Shown piece by piece: positions 35,427 through 44,716 of a stretch of DNA of 64,000 bases (positions are counted from its first letter, which is position 1; each line of letters opens with the position of its first letter). The notes beneath the pieces are model-generated. The model searched no databases, was not told the origin of the DNA, and saw nothing but the letters and a program-made list of their open reading frames with translations. The position numbers and the translations under genes were made by a program. Source of the DNA: Pelagomonas calceolata (taxonomy: Eukaryota > Sar > Pelagophyceae > Pelagomonadales > Pelagomonadaceae); NCBI GenBank assembly GCA_918797485.1, contig CAKKNE010000005.1:3472001-3536000 (forward strand), in the 5' to 3' direction.

Positions 35427-37737
35427 ATGCAAGACGTCGAAGAATCCTTCCAGGAAGCCTGCGCCCAATTCCGGACGGCCCCGGATTTGTTTAGGGATGA
35501 GGACCGGCTCCACTTGTATGCGCTTTATAAACAAGCAACCGCGGGCAAGGCCCCGGGCTACAACGCGAAGACGCCGCGACGCGCGTTATTACGAGGCGCG
35601 GAGCTCGCCGCGTGGCGCTCCCTCCAGGACATGCCGAGTCCGGAAGCCAAGCGTGCGTATGCCAAGATCGTGGCGGACAACCGCAAGAACCGCGAAACCA
35701 AGGAGCCGCAGACGCCGCGGACGCGTTCAAAGACGGCCGCTGCGGCCTGGCGCGCGGACCGCGACTTATTAGATGCGTCGCTCGACGGCATGGACCCGAA
35801 GACCTTACTGGCGCATGCTCGCAAGTTGAGGGACCGCGTCCAAACTTTGAGTGTCGGCCATGTGATGAGAGGAGGCGAACTCATAAGACACCGCGAGACG
35901 CTGACGGGCCACGACTGGGCGTCGCGGTATTTCGAGGTCGTACCTGGTTTTCTAAGGTGCTACAAGTCGCGCACGGCGCGCGAATTGCGGCTGGAGGTAC
36001 CGCTATCACCTTCCGTAAAGGTTGTGGCCGACGACGTCTTCGACCGGAAAGAAAGAAAAAGGGCGCCGACGCCGTTCTTACTGAAATTATTTCTGGACAA
36101 GGCGACGATGGGCGCGTCGTCGCGCGTCACGGAAATTACATTAGCCGCTCCTTCCAAGCGAGATCGCGACGACTGGTTACAATGCGTGAGCGCGTCGATC
36201 GAGTTGAACGCGTCTCCCCTGGCCATGCCAGCTCCACCAGTAGTGAAGAAGAAGAAGCGGTCCTCTACTGAATTACTTGCCAGGACCGTGCACCGGCGCG
36301 CGCGGCCGTCATTGTTGTCTTCCGACTCCTCGGAAGCCCAATCTTATGGAGGCTTCGTGAACCTGATCGCGGTCGTCGCCGTCGTCTCGAACTCGCGCGC
36401 GCTGCTGCAGGAGTGGCACCGCATTCCTCTTGTAAGATCGATCCGGGCGCACTTCGCCGAAGAAGCACCGGTGCTGACGAAGCGGGGCCGGCCCGTGCCG
36501 CCTCTACCTGTCGCTGATAGTGTGGTGCCCTACGAGCTCGGCCTGTCATTTATTGCTTTATGTCTGTGCGTCGTCCTCGCGGTGTTAGTAGAAAGGCGCG
36601 CGGCGCGCGCGCCGGGCCGCGCCGCTTCTTTTCATTTGTTGCGCGCCCTCGTCGTATTCTCGACGCTGGCCGTGCCGCTGGCGCTGTCTTGCTCCGGCGT
36701 CCTCACCGTCTCGCGTCGATGGCGCGGCCACACCACCCTCATCACCACGCAGGTGCAGCGCCGCGCCCCCGCGGCCCGTGTCCCACGCCATCACGCTGTT
36801 GGGCGCCTGCACGGCCATGATGAAGCTATTATCTTATGCGCACACGAATGCGGAGCTGCGAAGGAAGTACATCACAACCGGTGCCCAAACGAAACTGAGA
36901 CGCATCCAATCAAGCAACGACGACCTCGACGCCGTGGCGGGCGAAGGGGAAATCGCCCAGCCCAACGCCTACCCCGCGAACCTGCGCTTGGGCGACGCGA
37001 TGCGGTTCATGGCGTTTCCGACACTCATATACCAGACGCGGTATCCCCGCACGAGACGTATTCGTTCAGCTTGGTTGCTGAAGCGGTGCGGCGAATTGTT
37101 CTTGGTCGTGTCTGCCATGTTGTTGATCACGACGCAGTTCGTGCATCCCACGGTCCAAAGATCATACGAGTCGATCAACAACAAGGACGCCTGGTCCTTT
37201 GTCGAGCGACTCCTAGCTTTAGCGATACCGTCGTTGTTCGTCTGGGTGCTCATGTTCGTGGCGCTGTTTGAATTATGGTTGTCTATCTTGGCAGAGTTGA
37301 CAAGGTTCGGCGACCGGCAGTTCTATAAAGACTGGTGGAACGCGCAGAAGTTCGATGAATATTGGCGCTTGTGGAACCTGCCGGTGCACAACTGGCTCGT
37401 GCGGCACGTCTTCTTTCCCTGCCTGAATTTGGGGCTGAACAAGATGGCGGCTACTTTGGTTGTGTTCTTCGTTTCGGCAGCTCTCCATGAAGTCTTGGTC
37501 TCGGGGCCGTGCCACGTCGCGCGGTTGTACGCCTTCGCGGGCATGATGGGCCAGGTGCCGTTGATAGCTCTGACGAACGCTCTACATGGGAGATTGCCCT
37601 CGAATCGCCTGGGCAACGTGCTCTTCTGGGTCGTTTTTTGCGTGGTCGGCCAGCCGATGGCGCTGATGCTCTACTTCCACGACACGGTGCAGTCGTCTTC
37701 AGCTGGTGCGAAGGGGTCCTTCGGGGGGGAGCTCTGA
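35427..37737 (+). CDS. DGAT1: ACBP-PH-DGAT1 fusion: diacylglycerol O-acyltransferase, two exons
   Basis: Exons 35427-36685 and 36753-37737 give about 747 residues. Residues 1-90 are an acyl-CoA-binding domain (LYALYKQATAGKAPG, AWRSLQDMPSPEAKRAYAKI). Residues ~148-260 are a PH domain ending KRDRDDWLQCVSASIEL. From ~315 a polytopic MBOAT region follows, with MMKLLSYAHTN, FYKDWWNAQKFDEYWRLWNL then PVHNWLVRHVFFP, and SAALHEVLVS with the catalytic His. DGAT1 makes triacylglycerol from diacylglycerol and acyl-CoA in the ER. PH-DGAT1 proteins are known in diatoms. The added ACBP module would deliver acyl-CoA in cis. The exon join is phase 2 and restores the approach to the first conserved DGAT1 helix. 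Confidence 0.88.
36686..36752 (+). mobile_element. Introner-like intron in the DGAT1 gene
   Basis: A 67-nt GT-AG intron, phase 2, containing the core TCGCGTCGATGGCGCGG and ending CACCACGCAG. GTCTTGCT and GTGCAGCG at the two ends share only part of a target duplication. Confidence 0.6.
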
Positions 37738-37880
37738 TGTGACCTGTGGACCTGCGTGTCCTCCGTCCTCGATTCGTAAATCTGATTTTATATTTTTCTG
37801 CGTGGGCCCCGGCACTGGCACAGGTGTAAAGAGACTATTTTTTTAGGCGCCCCCACCGCGCCGCCGTCAATTTCCCACAT

Positions 37881-38591
37881 CTAGTTCATGCCGCCGAACA
37901 CGCCCGTGCCCGTCACGAAGGAGCCGTGGATCATGCCGCCGATGGCGATCATCGCGAGCCGGCCGTGCTGTAACTCGCGCATCTTCATCCGCTCCTCGTT
38001 CGCCGGGCTCATCAGGCCCATGGGGTCCCAGCCGAAGTCGCCCGGCGCCCGGCTCGTGCCGTCGAACATGGTCATCATCGTGACCTTGCCCCCATTAAGA
38101 CTCCTGTGCGTAAATCAACCAGTGATTCGGGTGCTCGCCATCGAGCTGGCGTCGCGTCGATGGCGTGGACGTCATTTCTGCACTGGTTTCCACCATTCCA
38201 TAACGCCGCAGAAGAGCACGACCTGCGCCCACGCCTCCGGCGGCACGGCCAGCGCCGCCTTGATGGGGTTGCTGTGCGAGTACGCGTCGCCCGGGAAGGC
38301 CTGGGCGAACCAGGGCATCTCGGGGTAGGTGTAGCCGATCGTCGCGAGCATCGCGACGCGGCCGTGCTTGATCTCGGCCTCGCGCATCCACTTGATGTCC
38401 ATGATCTCGGCGAAGCCGACCGGGTCGAAGCCCGCCTCCTCGCCGATGTAGCCCTTGAGGCCCTTCGGCGCCGTGAGGAAGGGCAGCGCCTTCGACATCT
38501 CGGCGTTGAGGACCGTGGCGGTCCTCGCCGGCGCGGCCGGCGCCACCAGGCCGGCGACCGGCGCGGCCAAGAGGCACACCGCGAGCTTCAT
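37881..38591 (-). CDS. Chlorophyll a/c light-harvesting protein, two exons
   Basis: Exons 38591-38194 and 38103-37881 give about 206 residues. MKLAVCLLAAPVAGLVAPAA is a signal peptide with the GLVAP plastid junction. Helix 1 carries REAEIKHGRVAMLATIGY and helix 3 MRELQHGRLAMIAIGGM. The middle helix VPPEAWAQVVLFCGVMEW runs into the intron. The join gives GVMEWSLNGGKVTMMTMFDG, close to the fucoxanthin-chlorophyll protein consensus; the splice may drop one Trp of the usual EWW. It acts in the plastid antenna. Confidence 0.88.
38104..38193 (-). mobile_element. Introner-like intron in the third LHC gene
   Basis: A 90-nt GT-AG intron. The body CAGTGCAGAAATGACG...TTGATTTACGCACAG has imperfect inverted termini. 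The core CACGCCATCGACGCGAC is inside. The 3' end matches the MAPEG intron 1 end. Confidence 0.7.
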
Positions 38592-39256
38592 GGCTCTAGC
38601 GACCTGTGTGGGAATCGCGCGCGTTGGGCTTTCGTCCGGTTTCGGCGGCGTTCTCCGATGTCGTGTGATTTCTCTCGTTCGCGGCCGCGGCGCGCCATCC
38701 AGCCGACTCGCAGCAGCCGGCGGGTGCGCGACATGCGTGCGGAGCCTCGGACCAGCCGCTCGGCCCCGCCGCGGCCGCATTTGCTCCCGCCAGCTGCTTG
38801 CGGCATTTTGGCCCAAACGCGGCCGCGACGGCGTCTATTCGAGCAGCCACTGCGTGTCCCACTGCTCACGAACATGGGTGTTGCCGACGACGCGTGATTA
38901 CGATAGATAGATGACGCCGTGAGCCTGCAGGAGCCAAATTACCCCAAATCCCTGAGGCTGGCTCGGCGTCCGGGGTCGATGCCACTAGAGCGCGTCGTTC
39001 AGCGTGAAGAGTACAGCCGTACCCGATAGAGGCCGAACCTGAGGGCTAGAGCGAGCTTTGCGTTTTTGAGCACGGGTTTTTGTTCGAATGAATGGTCGGC
39101 ACAATTTCAGCCATTTAGGGTCATTGGAGCCGCGAGCCGTCTTCTGTAATCTCTTACTGCCCACACGGGTCGACTCCTTACGCGTTGAGCGGCTGGCGCC
39201 GGCTGAAAGCCTGAAACTCCTGGTGGTCGGGTCGTCATTGTGCCGACGCGTCAATC
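38592..39256. other. Intergenic region of about 660 bp, divergent
   Basis: No gene is recognised between the LHC and the small coiled-coil gene. The short open frames present show no family resemblance. Confidence 0.4.
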
Positions 39257-39751
39257 ATGGACGCCCACCAAATAGCCCAGAACCGCCGCCGCGCCCAAGC
39301 GCTCGCGGAACGCGCGAGCGAAATGCGATCAAACCTAGAAAAAATGCGCTCGCGCATGAGCGAATCGGGCGTCGAGTACGTCGTCTGCTCCCCCGAGGAG
39401 GCGCTGGCCATGGTGCGCGATGACGCGTCGTCGTCGTCGAGTACGTCGAGCCGCGTGTCGGACGCGTGCAACGCGCCCGAGCTGCCGACGATCCGCGCTT
39501 CGGCCGCGCACGTCGCTCGTGCCATCGATGTGGGTGGGTGCATGGAGGTCATCGCGATCGGGCTGAGGACGGGGACGATCGAGATCCACTTTCCAGACAG
39601 GCCGGAGCCACCGGACAGGCTGGACGTCGAGGACGGCTTCTGCGACGCCAACGCGGCCGCCCACCAGGTCGGGACGCCTCGCGTACCGCACAAGGCGCCC
39701 CCACCACCCTACGCGGGCGCGGGGCTCGGCGGTCTAGGTCTCCCAGTGTAA
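39257..39751 (+). CDS. Small protein with N-terminal helix, unknown function
   Basis: A 164-residue protein. Residues 1-42 form a charged amphipathic helix (IAQNRRRAQALAERASEM, LEKMRSRM). A Ser-rich linker follows, then a short beta-rich segment CMEVIAIGLRTGTIEIHFPD and a Pro-rich tail. No domain is recognised. It converges on the PSMD5-like gene, with 15 bp between stops. Confidence 0.5.
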   Translation: MDAHQIAQNRRRAQALAERASEMRSNLEKMRSRMSESGVEYVVCSPEEALAMVRDDASSSSSTSSRVSDACNAPELPTIRASAAHVARAIDVGGCMEVIAIGLRTGTIEIHFPDRPEPPDRLDVEDGFCDANAAAHQVGTPRVPHKAPPPPYAGAGLGGLGLPV

Positions 39752-39766
39752 ATATAGTCTGTGTTC

Positions 39767-41251
39767 TTACCGCGACGCGAGCGCGACCTCCGGCGACACG
39801 GTCCCCGGAGCCCTTCTAAAAGGGCCCGCGTTGGCGGCCGCCTCGACGGCGCGCCGCGCGCTATCGTCCATGCCGCCCGACCGCTCCGCGACGGCGCACA
39901 CGAAATCGTGCTTGATCCTCTTGGCTTCGATCGCGTCGTCGGGCGGTGGGCCGCTCACCAAAAACTCGTACACGCCCGCATGTGATAATAACCGGACGAG
40001 CGCGTCCGGGCTCGACCGCACGGCCGCGGTGCAACAGGCCCACGCCGCGAAGCGCACGTCGTCGTCGCCGTCCCGGATGGCCTTGGCCAGGGCCGCGTCC
40101 GCGCCCCGCTTGACGAGCTCGGCCCAGACGCGCGGGCTCATGGCTTGCGTTAATGATTTCAAGCGTGCGGCTTGACAACGTTTCGGGGCTGGAGGCGGCG
40201 CGAGCCACGCGTCTACTAATGTCGTATTTGACAAGACGGCGTCGGCGGCGTCGGCGCTGCTCTCGAGCCAGCCGCCCAGCGCCACGCACGCACACACGTA
40301 GTCCTCGGCGCCGTCGGCGTCGCCGCCGCGCTCCAAGCGCGCAAAGGCCAGGTCAAAAAACCGCGCGACGCAGCCGTCTTGGGCCGCGCGCGCGAATGAA
40401 TCGGTGTCGGCCGCCGCGAGCACTCGAGAAGCCGCGCGCAGGGCCTGCTGGTCGCAGCCGTAGCCGTCGTCCTGTTCCGCGACGTGGATGAGCTTCGCGA
40501 GGTAGCCGTCGGTGCAGAGCAATTCGACCGCGCGCCGCGAGCGGCTCAGGCCCTGCAGGAGCTCGAGGGCCGCCAGTCGCAACAGAGGGTCCTCGGCGGC
40601 GCCGACGCACGCGATGCGACACGTCGACGCTATTAACCGCCGGTCCCACGCCGCGTCGCCGCAGGCCACGGCCACGCCGCAGGCGACGTCGCACGCCCGG
40701 ACGAGCTCCAGGCTGCCCCGCGCCGCCCGAGTCGCCTCGTCGACCGCCGCGATCGCCTCGTCGACGAAGCCCGCCTTTGCGACGGCCCGCGCCGCGTTCG
40801 CCGCGGATTCGGCGACGCCCGCGTCGTCGTCGACGGCCGCCTTGCCGACAGACGGTGCCGCTGCCGCGCAGAATTGAACTGTGGTGCCGGCCTTGGCCAG
40901 GGCCTCGACGGTCGCGCAGGTCTCCTTGCGCACCGCCGGCGCGCCGTGCGCGAAGCCCCGGAATAATAGAGTGTGCTCCTTGCTGATGAGTTGCGCGCCG
41001 CTCTTGGTAGCCGAGACGGCTCGAAGGGCGTCGCGGGCGCAGCGCGGCCCGTCGACGGCCCACAGCGCCGCGCGCAGCAATAGCTTGGCCGGCGGGCACG
41101 TCTCGCCGAGAAAGGTCGCTACACTTGCGTTGCGCTTCGTGGCGTCCCTCGGTAAGGCGTCGAGGAAGCTGCGCAGCGTCTGCTCGTCGTCCTCCTCGCT
41201 GCCGAGCAGGGCTAGCTCCGCGTCCTCATCCGTCTCCATCATCGCGGCCAT
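39767..41251 (-). CDS. HEAT/ARM-repeat protein, PSMD5 (26S proteasome assembly chaperone)-like
   Basis: A 494-residue, almost entirely alpha-helical protein with repeating helix pairs (for example PLLRLAALELLQGLSRSRRA then VELLCTDGYLAKLIHVAEQ). Length and order resemble PSMD5/S5b (about 504 residues). The C-terminal block VYEFLVSGPPPDDAIEAKRI then KHDFVCAVAERS, followed by ANAGPFRRAPGTVSPEVALA, parallels the human end region GFVEYVVDRSxE...AKYELVKALA...GPYYVKPVS. PSMD5 binds Rpt subunits during proteasome base assembly. Other ARM-repeat adaptors cannot be excluded. Its upstream flank contains CTAGTGTGTCTATCGA. Confidence 0.5.
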   Translation of the reverse strand: MAAMMETDEDAELALLGSEEDDEQTLRSFLDALPRDATKRNASVATFLGETCPPAKLLLRAALWAVDGPRCARDALRAVSATKSGAQLISKEHTLLFRGFAHGAPAVRKETCATVEALAKAGTTVQFCAAAAPSVGKAAVDDDAGVAESAANAARAVAKAGFVDEAIAAVDEATRAARGSLELVRACDVACGVAVACGDAAWDRRLIASTCRIACVGAAEDPLLRLAALELLQGLSRSRRAVELLCTDGYLAKLIHVAEQDDGYGCDQQALRAASRVLAAADTDSFARAAQDGCVARFFDLAFARLERGGDADGAEDYVCACVALGGWLESSADAADAVLSNTTLVDAWLAPPPAPKRCQAARLKSLTQAMSPRVWAELVKRGADAALAKAIRDGDDDVRFAAWACCTAAVRSSPDALVRLLSHAGVYEFLVSGPPPDDAIEAKRIKHDFVCAVAERSGGMDDSARRAVEAAANAGPFRRAPGTVSPEVALASR

Positions 41252-41361
41252 GACGCAGCGGTGGCTGTCTTTGGTGTGTAGATCTGCTCGAGGCTTCTGT
41301 TCGACAAATGATGGCGCAGCAGTGGCGTCTAGCCTGTGGAAGACGCGCGACTCTCAAGCTA

Positions 41362-41377
41362 GAGGTCGATAGACACA
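41362..41377 (-). repeat. 16-bp upstream word shared with 47374-47389
   Basis: On the minus strand CTAGTGTGTCTATCGA, about 111 bp upstream of the PSMD5-like ATG. The identical word lies about 157 bp upstream of the gene at 47546. Confidence 0.6.
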
Positions 41378-41447
41378 CTAGCCCTCAAGCGATATGCGCG
41401 CACTCGGCCGAACAGGTATATAAAAACAGTAATTATGTGTGCACACA

Positions 41448-42308
41448 TCAACATTTCTTGTATTTGCCGGTCCCGAGAGCGATCAGGTCGTCCAAGATGA
41501 GTCCGAGGAACGACGTGTACATGACGCCCGCCGCACCGTCCAGGAAGTGGTCGTAGAAGTCCTCCCGCCAGCGCCGCCGCGCCTTCGCCGGCGCGAGCGA
41601 GTAGGGCGGCGGCGGCGGCGCGATGCTCGACTGAGTCGACTCCGTCGACGCGTGCTTCGACGCCGTCGACACGTCGGCAGCGTCGGGCGGGCCGCCACAT
41701 TCGATGTCGGGCAGCACGCGCGCGGATCGGACCGAGTGCTTGAGCGCGGTGAGCTCCTCTTGCAGCGCGTGCTCGTGGTCCAGATGTTTGTTTCTCGAGC
41801 GAATCAAATGAATTGAGCACAGGGCCGCGATCGCCACCGTCTCCATTAGCTCGAATATTCTATGCTTCGTAATGTAGAAGGCTAGCACCGCCAGATACGT
41901 GACGACCTCGCCGCTCGCCGAGAGCCACGGCGAACACGTAAATAGGTGTATGAGCATCATGTCAAAATACACAATAAAGCTATGTATGACGTACGTCGTC
42001 CCCGAGTACCAGTCGAGCAAAAGCCGCACCACCAGCACAATAGCCGAGCTCGCGGACCCGCAGAGGCAGAGGCGGACGCGTTGCTGCGACCAGCCATAGC
42101 ACGAACACGGCACCGTATGGACGATTTCGTCCTCGTCGTAAGCGCGCACCGACTCGTCCGCGGACTCGAGCGATGCGACCTTTTCACCTGGCGCGGCGGT
42201 GGCCGCGTTTCGCAGGCACGGCGAGCTCGCGGCACTGTCAATCTCACTGGTGGAACTCAGCGCGTCCTGTCCTGTCCCTCCGGCGGACTTTTGGGTCTCT
42301 GTCGGCAT
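41448..42308 (-). CDS. Four-helix membrane protein, voltage-sensor-like shape, unknown function
   Basis: A 286-residue protein from ATG 42308. The longer open frame upstream has no ATG. Four hydrophobic stretches lie between residues ~75 and 170: SASSAIVLVVRLLLDW; VIHSFIVYFDMMLIHLFT; EVVTYLAVLAFYITKHRIFE; and METVAIAALCSIHLI. A predicted coiled coil DHEHALQEELTALKHSV follows. The general layout resembles small voltage-sensor proteins, but the Arg-rich S4 pattern is not evident. A Pro/Ser-rich region and the C-terminal LDGAAGVMYTSFLGLILDDL are unassigned. Confidence 0.45.
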   Translation of the reverse strand: MPTETQKSAGGTGQDALSSTSEIDSAASSPCLRNAATAAPGEKVASLESADESVRAYDEDEIVHTVPCSCYGWSQQRVRLCLCGSASSAIVLVVRLLLDWYSGTTYVIHSFIVYFDMMLIHLFTCSPWLSASGEVVTYLAVLAFYITKHRIFELMETVAIAALCSIHLIRSRNKHLDHEHALQEELTALKHSVRSARVLPDIECGGPPDAADVSTASKHASTESTQSSIAPPPPPYSLAPAKARRRWREDFYDHFLDGAAGVMYTSFLGLILDDLIALGTGKYKKC

Positions 42309-42734
42309 GCCAGCGCCTGTGAGCGTCCTGAAACTCCTCTGACTGGAGGTGAATTGTATGTCTTTATTGATCGACGCCAGTGCACGAGCGAGCCAAATAT
42401 TGGTCAATACGTTCGAAACGTACCCAGGGAGTCACTTCCGAGCGCGCGTCTGGCCAGGTGCCACAAAACCGCAAGCTCGAAAACCCGTGCGCAAATCGGC
42501 TGCATTGGCTGCAGCACCAAAACAACCAGCCGCTAGAGCTCAGCACTCACGCACGGAGCAGTACGTAGCAGCCAGCTCGCGCTGTGGAAGTACCGCGACA
42601 GATAACTACGCCGACGCCCGCGTTCAGCTGACGCAGCTCGCCCAGCCTCAGAGAGCGCAGGAGCCCAAAGCCGCCAGGAGCCAAACCAAAGCGACCGTGC
42701 ACGCCAGGCCGCACCACTCACTAGCACAAGCACA
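42309..42734. other. Divergent intergenic region
   Basis: Nothing is recognised; it presumably holds the promoters of the membrane protein (minus) and exosome (plus) genes. Confidence 0.4.
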
Positions 42735-43505
42735 ATGGCAGCAGCCCTCAAGGCCAGCGAGCCCGAGTGCATCCCGCGCGCAGCGTTCGACATCAGTGCG
42801 ATACCCGGCTTGGCAGAACGCCTGGAACCCGCGCGCACCACCACAGAAGCCATACAGACTAACAAACGGAAGGACGGCCGCGGCCTCGACGCGTGGCGTG
42901 CGGCGCACGTCACTACAAATGGAGACGCGGCGACGGCTACAAATGGCGGGTCGCGCGCGACGGCCCGCGCGCGCATCGCGGCGCCGGAGAAGGACGAGCC
43001 GCGCCTGAGCTTCGAGGTGCGGCGCGGCGCGCTGAACGCCGACGACCGCTGGTGTAGAAGGGTAGCACAACTCCTCGAGGACTGCTGGGCGGACGGCGCG
43101 GCGCTGGACCGCGGCGTTCTGGACGACGGCGTCGCGCGGAAGGTCGAGGTTTTGGTGACGTGCGAGTCGGACGACGGCGGCGTCGAGGACTGCGCGTTGC
43201 TGGCGGCGTCCACGGCGATCGCCTCCCTCGAAAACACGCCCCTCGTGCTGCATGCGGCACCGCTCACATGTGCCGTGACGGAGGACGGCGCCGTGCTGGC
43301 GGATCCTTCGATCGACGAGGCGAGCGGGTGCGCGCGCGTCACCGTCGTCGTCGGCGTCGACCGCGCCAACGGAGTGGCTTCGGACGCGCCGCTGCTGAAG
43401 GTGGCCGTGGCCGGCGCCATGCCCGCGGCTGCTTTGGAAAAGTGCATTGCACTCGCGTCGAAACGCGCGGCGACGATCCAGTGGCCGCACGCGATGGCCG
43501 ACTAA
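42735..43505 (+). CDS. Exosome complex subunit, RNase PH-like
   Basis: A 256-residue protein. The start of the RNase PH fold is marked by NKRKDGRGLDAWR, equivalent to R-x-DGR in Rrp41-46 and EXOSC7/8/9. Strands LSFEVRRGALNADDRW, helix RRVAQLLEDCWAD, and PLTCAVTEDGAVLADPSIDE, which parallels the conserved ADPT-x-E segment, follow in order. Catalytic phosphorolytic residues are not obvious, as in most eukaryotic ring subunits, which are structural. It belongs to RNA 3' processing and decay in nucleus and cytoplasm. It is of the Rrp42/43/45 side by its pattern, but the exact paralogue is unclear. The stop is 4 nt from the convergent SMYD-like stop. Confidence 0.7.
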   Translation: MAAALKASEPECIPRAAFDISAIPGLAERLEPARTTTEAIQTNKRKDGRGLDAWRAAHVTTNGDAATATNGGSRATARARIAAPEKDEPRLSFEVRRGALNADDRWCRRVAQLLEDCWADGAALDRGVLDDGVARKVEVLVTCESDDGGVEDCALLAASTAIASLENTPLVLHAAPLTCAVTEDGAVLADPSIDEASGCARVTVVVGVDRANGVASDAPLLKVAVAGAMPAAALEKCIALASKRAATIQWPHAMAD

Positions 43506-43509
43506 CTAT

Positions 43510-44530
43510 TTATTGTGGATATATCCTCCTGTCGCCCCACTCCTCGCCGAAGCCCGGGCCGAAGGCGTGGCGGAGGTTCTCGAGGACGATGCCGCCGACG
43601 TGCGGCGACAACGGTTCGCCTTTTGATTCGCTCTCGAGGCACCGCGCGAGCGGCGCGTAGACGAGGCGCGCCGTCGGGTCGCTGGACGCCTCGAGCGCCG
43701 TCGCCTTCGCCGCGGCGTCGCCCTCAATCACAAAAGACGGCGTCGGCGTCGTCTCCTCCCGCGTACACCGGTCGCACGCGCAGTCGAAGAAGAACGAGTC
43801 GCGCAGCACCTTCCGCCGCGCCGTCACGTCGCCGACGCTATCGGCGTAGGAGATGCAGATCTCCTCATCTACAGCGATGGGCGCGATCGCGCGGACCTCG
43901 ACGCTCGGTGATTGGCCCGGCCGCAGGCGCACCCGCGCGAAGGCGTTCGCGGCGCAGGAGTGATTGAAGACCGCCGCTTTCGGACAGATCGCGAGGCCGA
44001 TCTCCTTCGCGAGGCCGTGCCGCGTGCCCAGCCCCGCCATGGCCGGGCGCTTGTGGTGCGCGAGGGCCGGCGTCGGCAGCAGCACGGCGAAGGCGTTGCA
44101 GTGGCACCGTAGGACGTCCTCCAAGGCTCTCTCTGTGGAGCATTTGGCGGAGAGGGGCCACCACTGCCGGGCCAGCGCCGCGGCGTAGGTCGCAAATTCC
44201 AACGTCTCGTCGTCGACGTCGTCGATGTGCGAGACGAGTCCCGCGAGCCCCTCGCGGTCCCTGGCCCGCGCGGCCGCGACGAGTCGCGCGAGCCGCGTCT
44301 CGCCGCCTTCTGCGACGCCGTCGCAGTAGTGCTCGACATTCGCGCATTCCGCGCACGTTATATCATTCGTGTCGCAGCCCGTCACGGCGCAGCGCTTGCG
44401 GACCAAGGCGTCGTTGATGGCGAACGCTAGAGTGGGTTCGGAGATGATGAGGTCGCCGGGGCGCAGCGCTTTGGTTGCGATGGCGCAGCGGCCGCGCTCA
44501 GGATGGGATGTTACTCTGAATGTGTCGGTC
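43510..44530 (-). CDS. SMYD-like SET protein with MYND-type Cys cluster
   Basis: A 339-residue protein from ATG 44530. An N-terminal SET strand (GRCAIATKALRPGDLIISE) is interrupted by a Cys/His cluster CAVTGCDTNDITCAECANVE, HYC, a reduced MYND finger, as in SMYD proteins. The second SET half has CPKAAVFNHSCAANAFAR (NHSC signature) and EEICISYAD (the terminal Tyr motif). A post-SET Cys site follows, FDCACDRCTREE. It probably methylates lysine on histone or non-histone targets. It is divergent from the TRIP4-like gene, with a 186-bp gap. Confidence 0.75.
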
Positions 44531-44716
44531 ATCGCGCGCGCGCAAATCACAGTCGCCCGCCGACGATTTGGCAACCCTCGGGGGACTGAAGACGTGTGCC
44601 GAGCCGTTCGCTTGGTAGCTATACGGACGCGGCGGGTCAGCCTGGAGGAGCCCTGCAGGCTGCACAGCTTGGCGCAGGTGAAGCCAGTGCTCAGCGCTTG
44701 GCGTCGCACGAATCAA

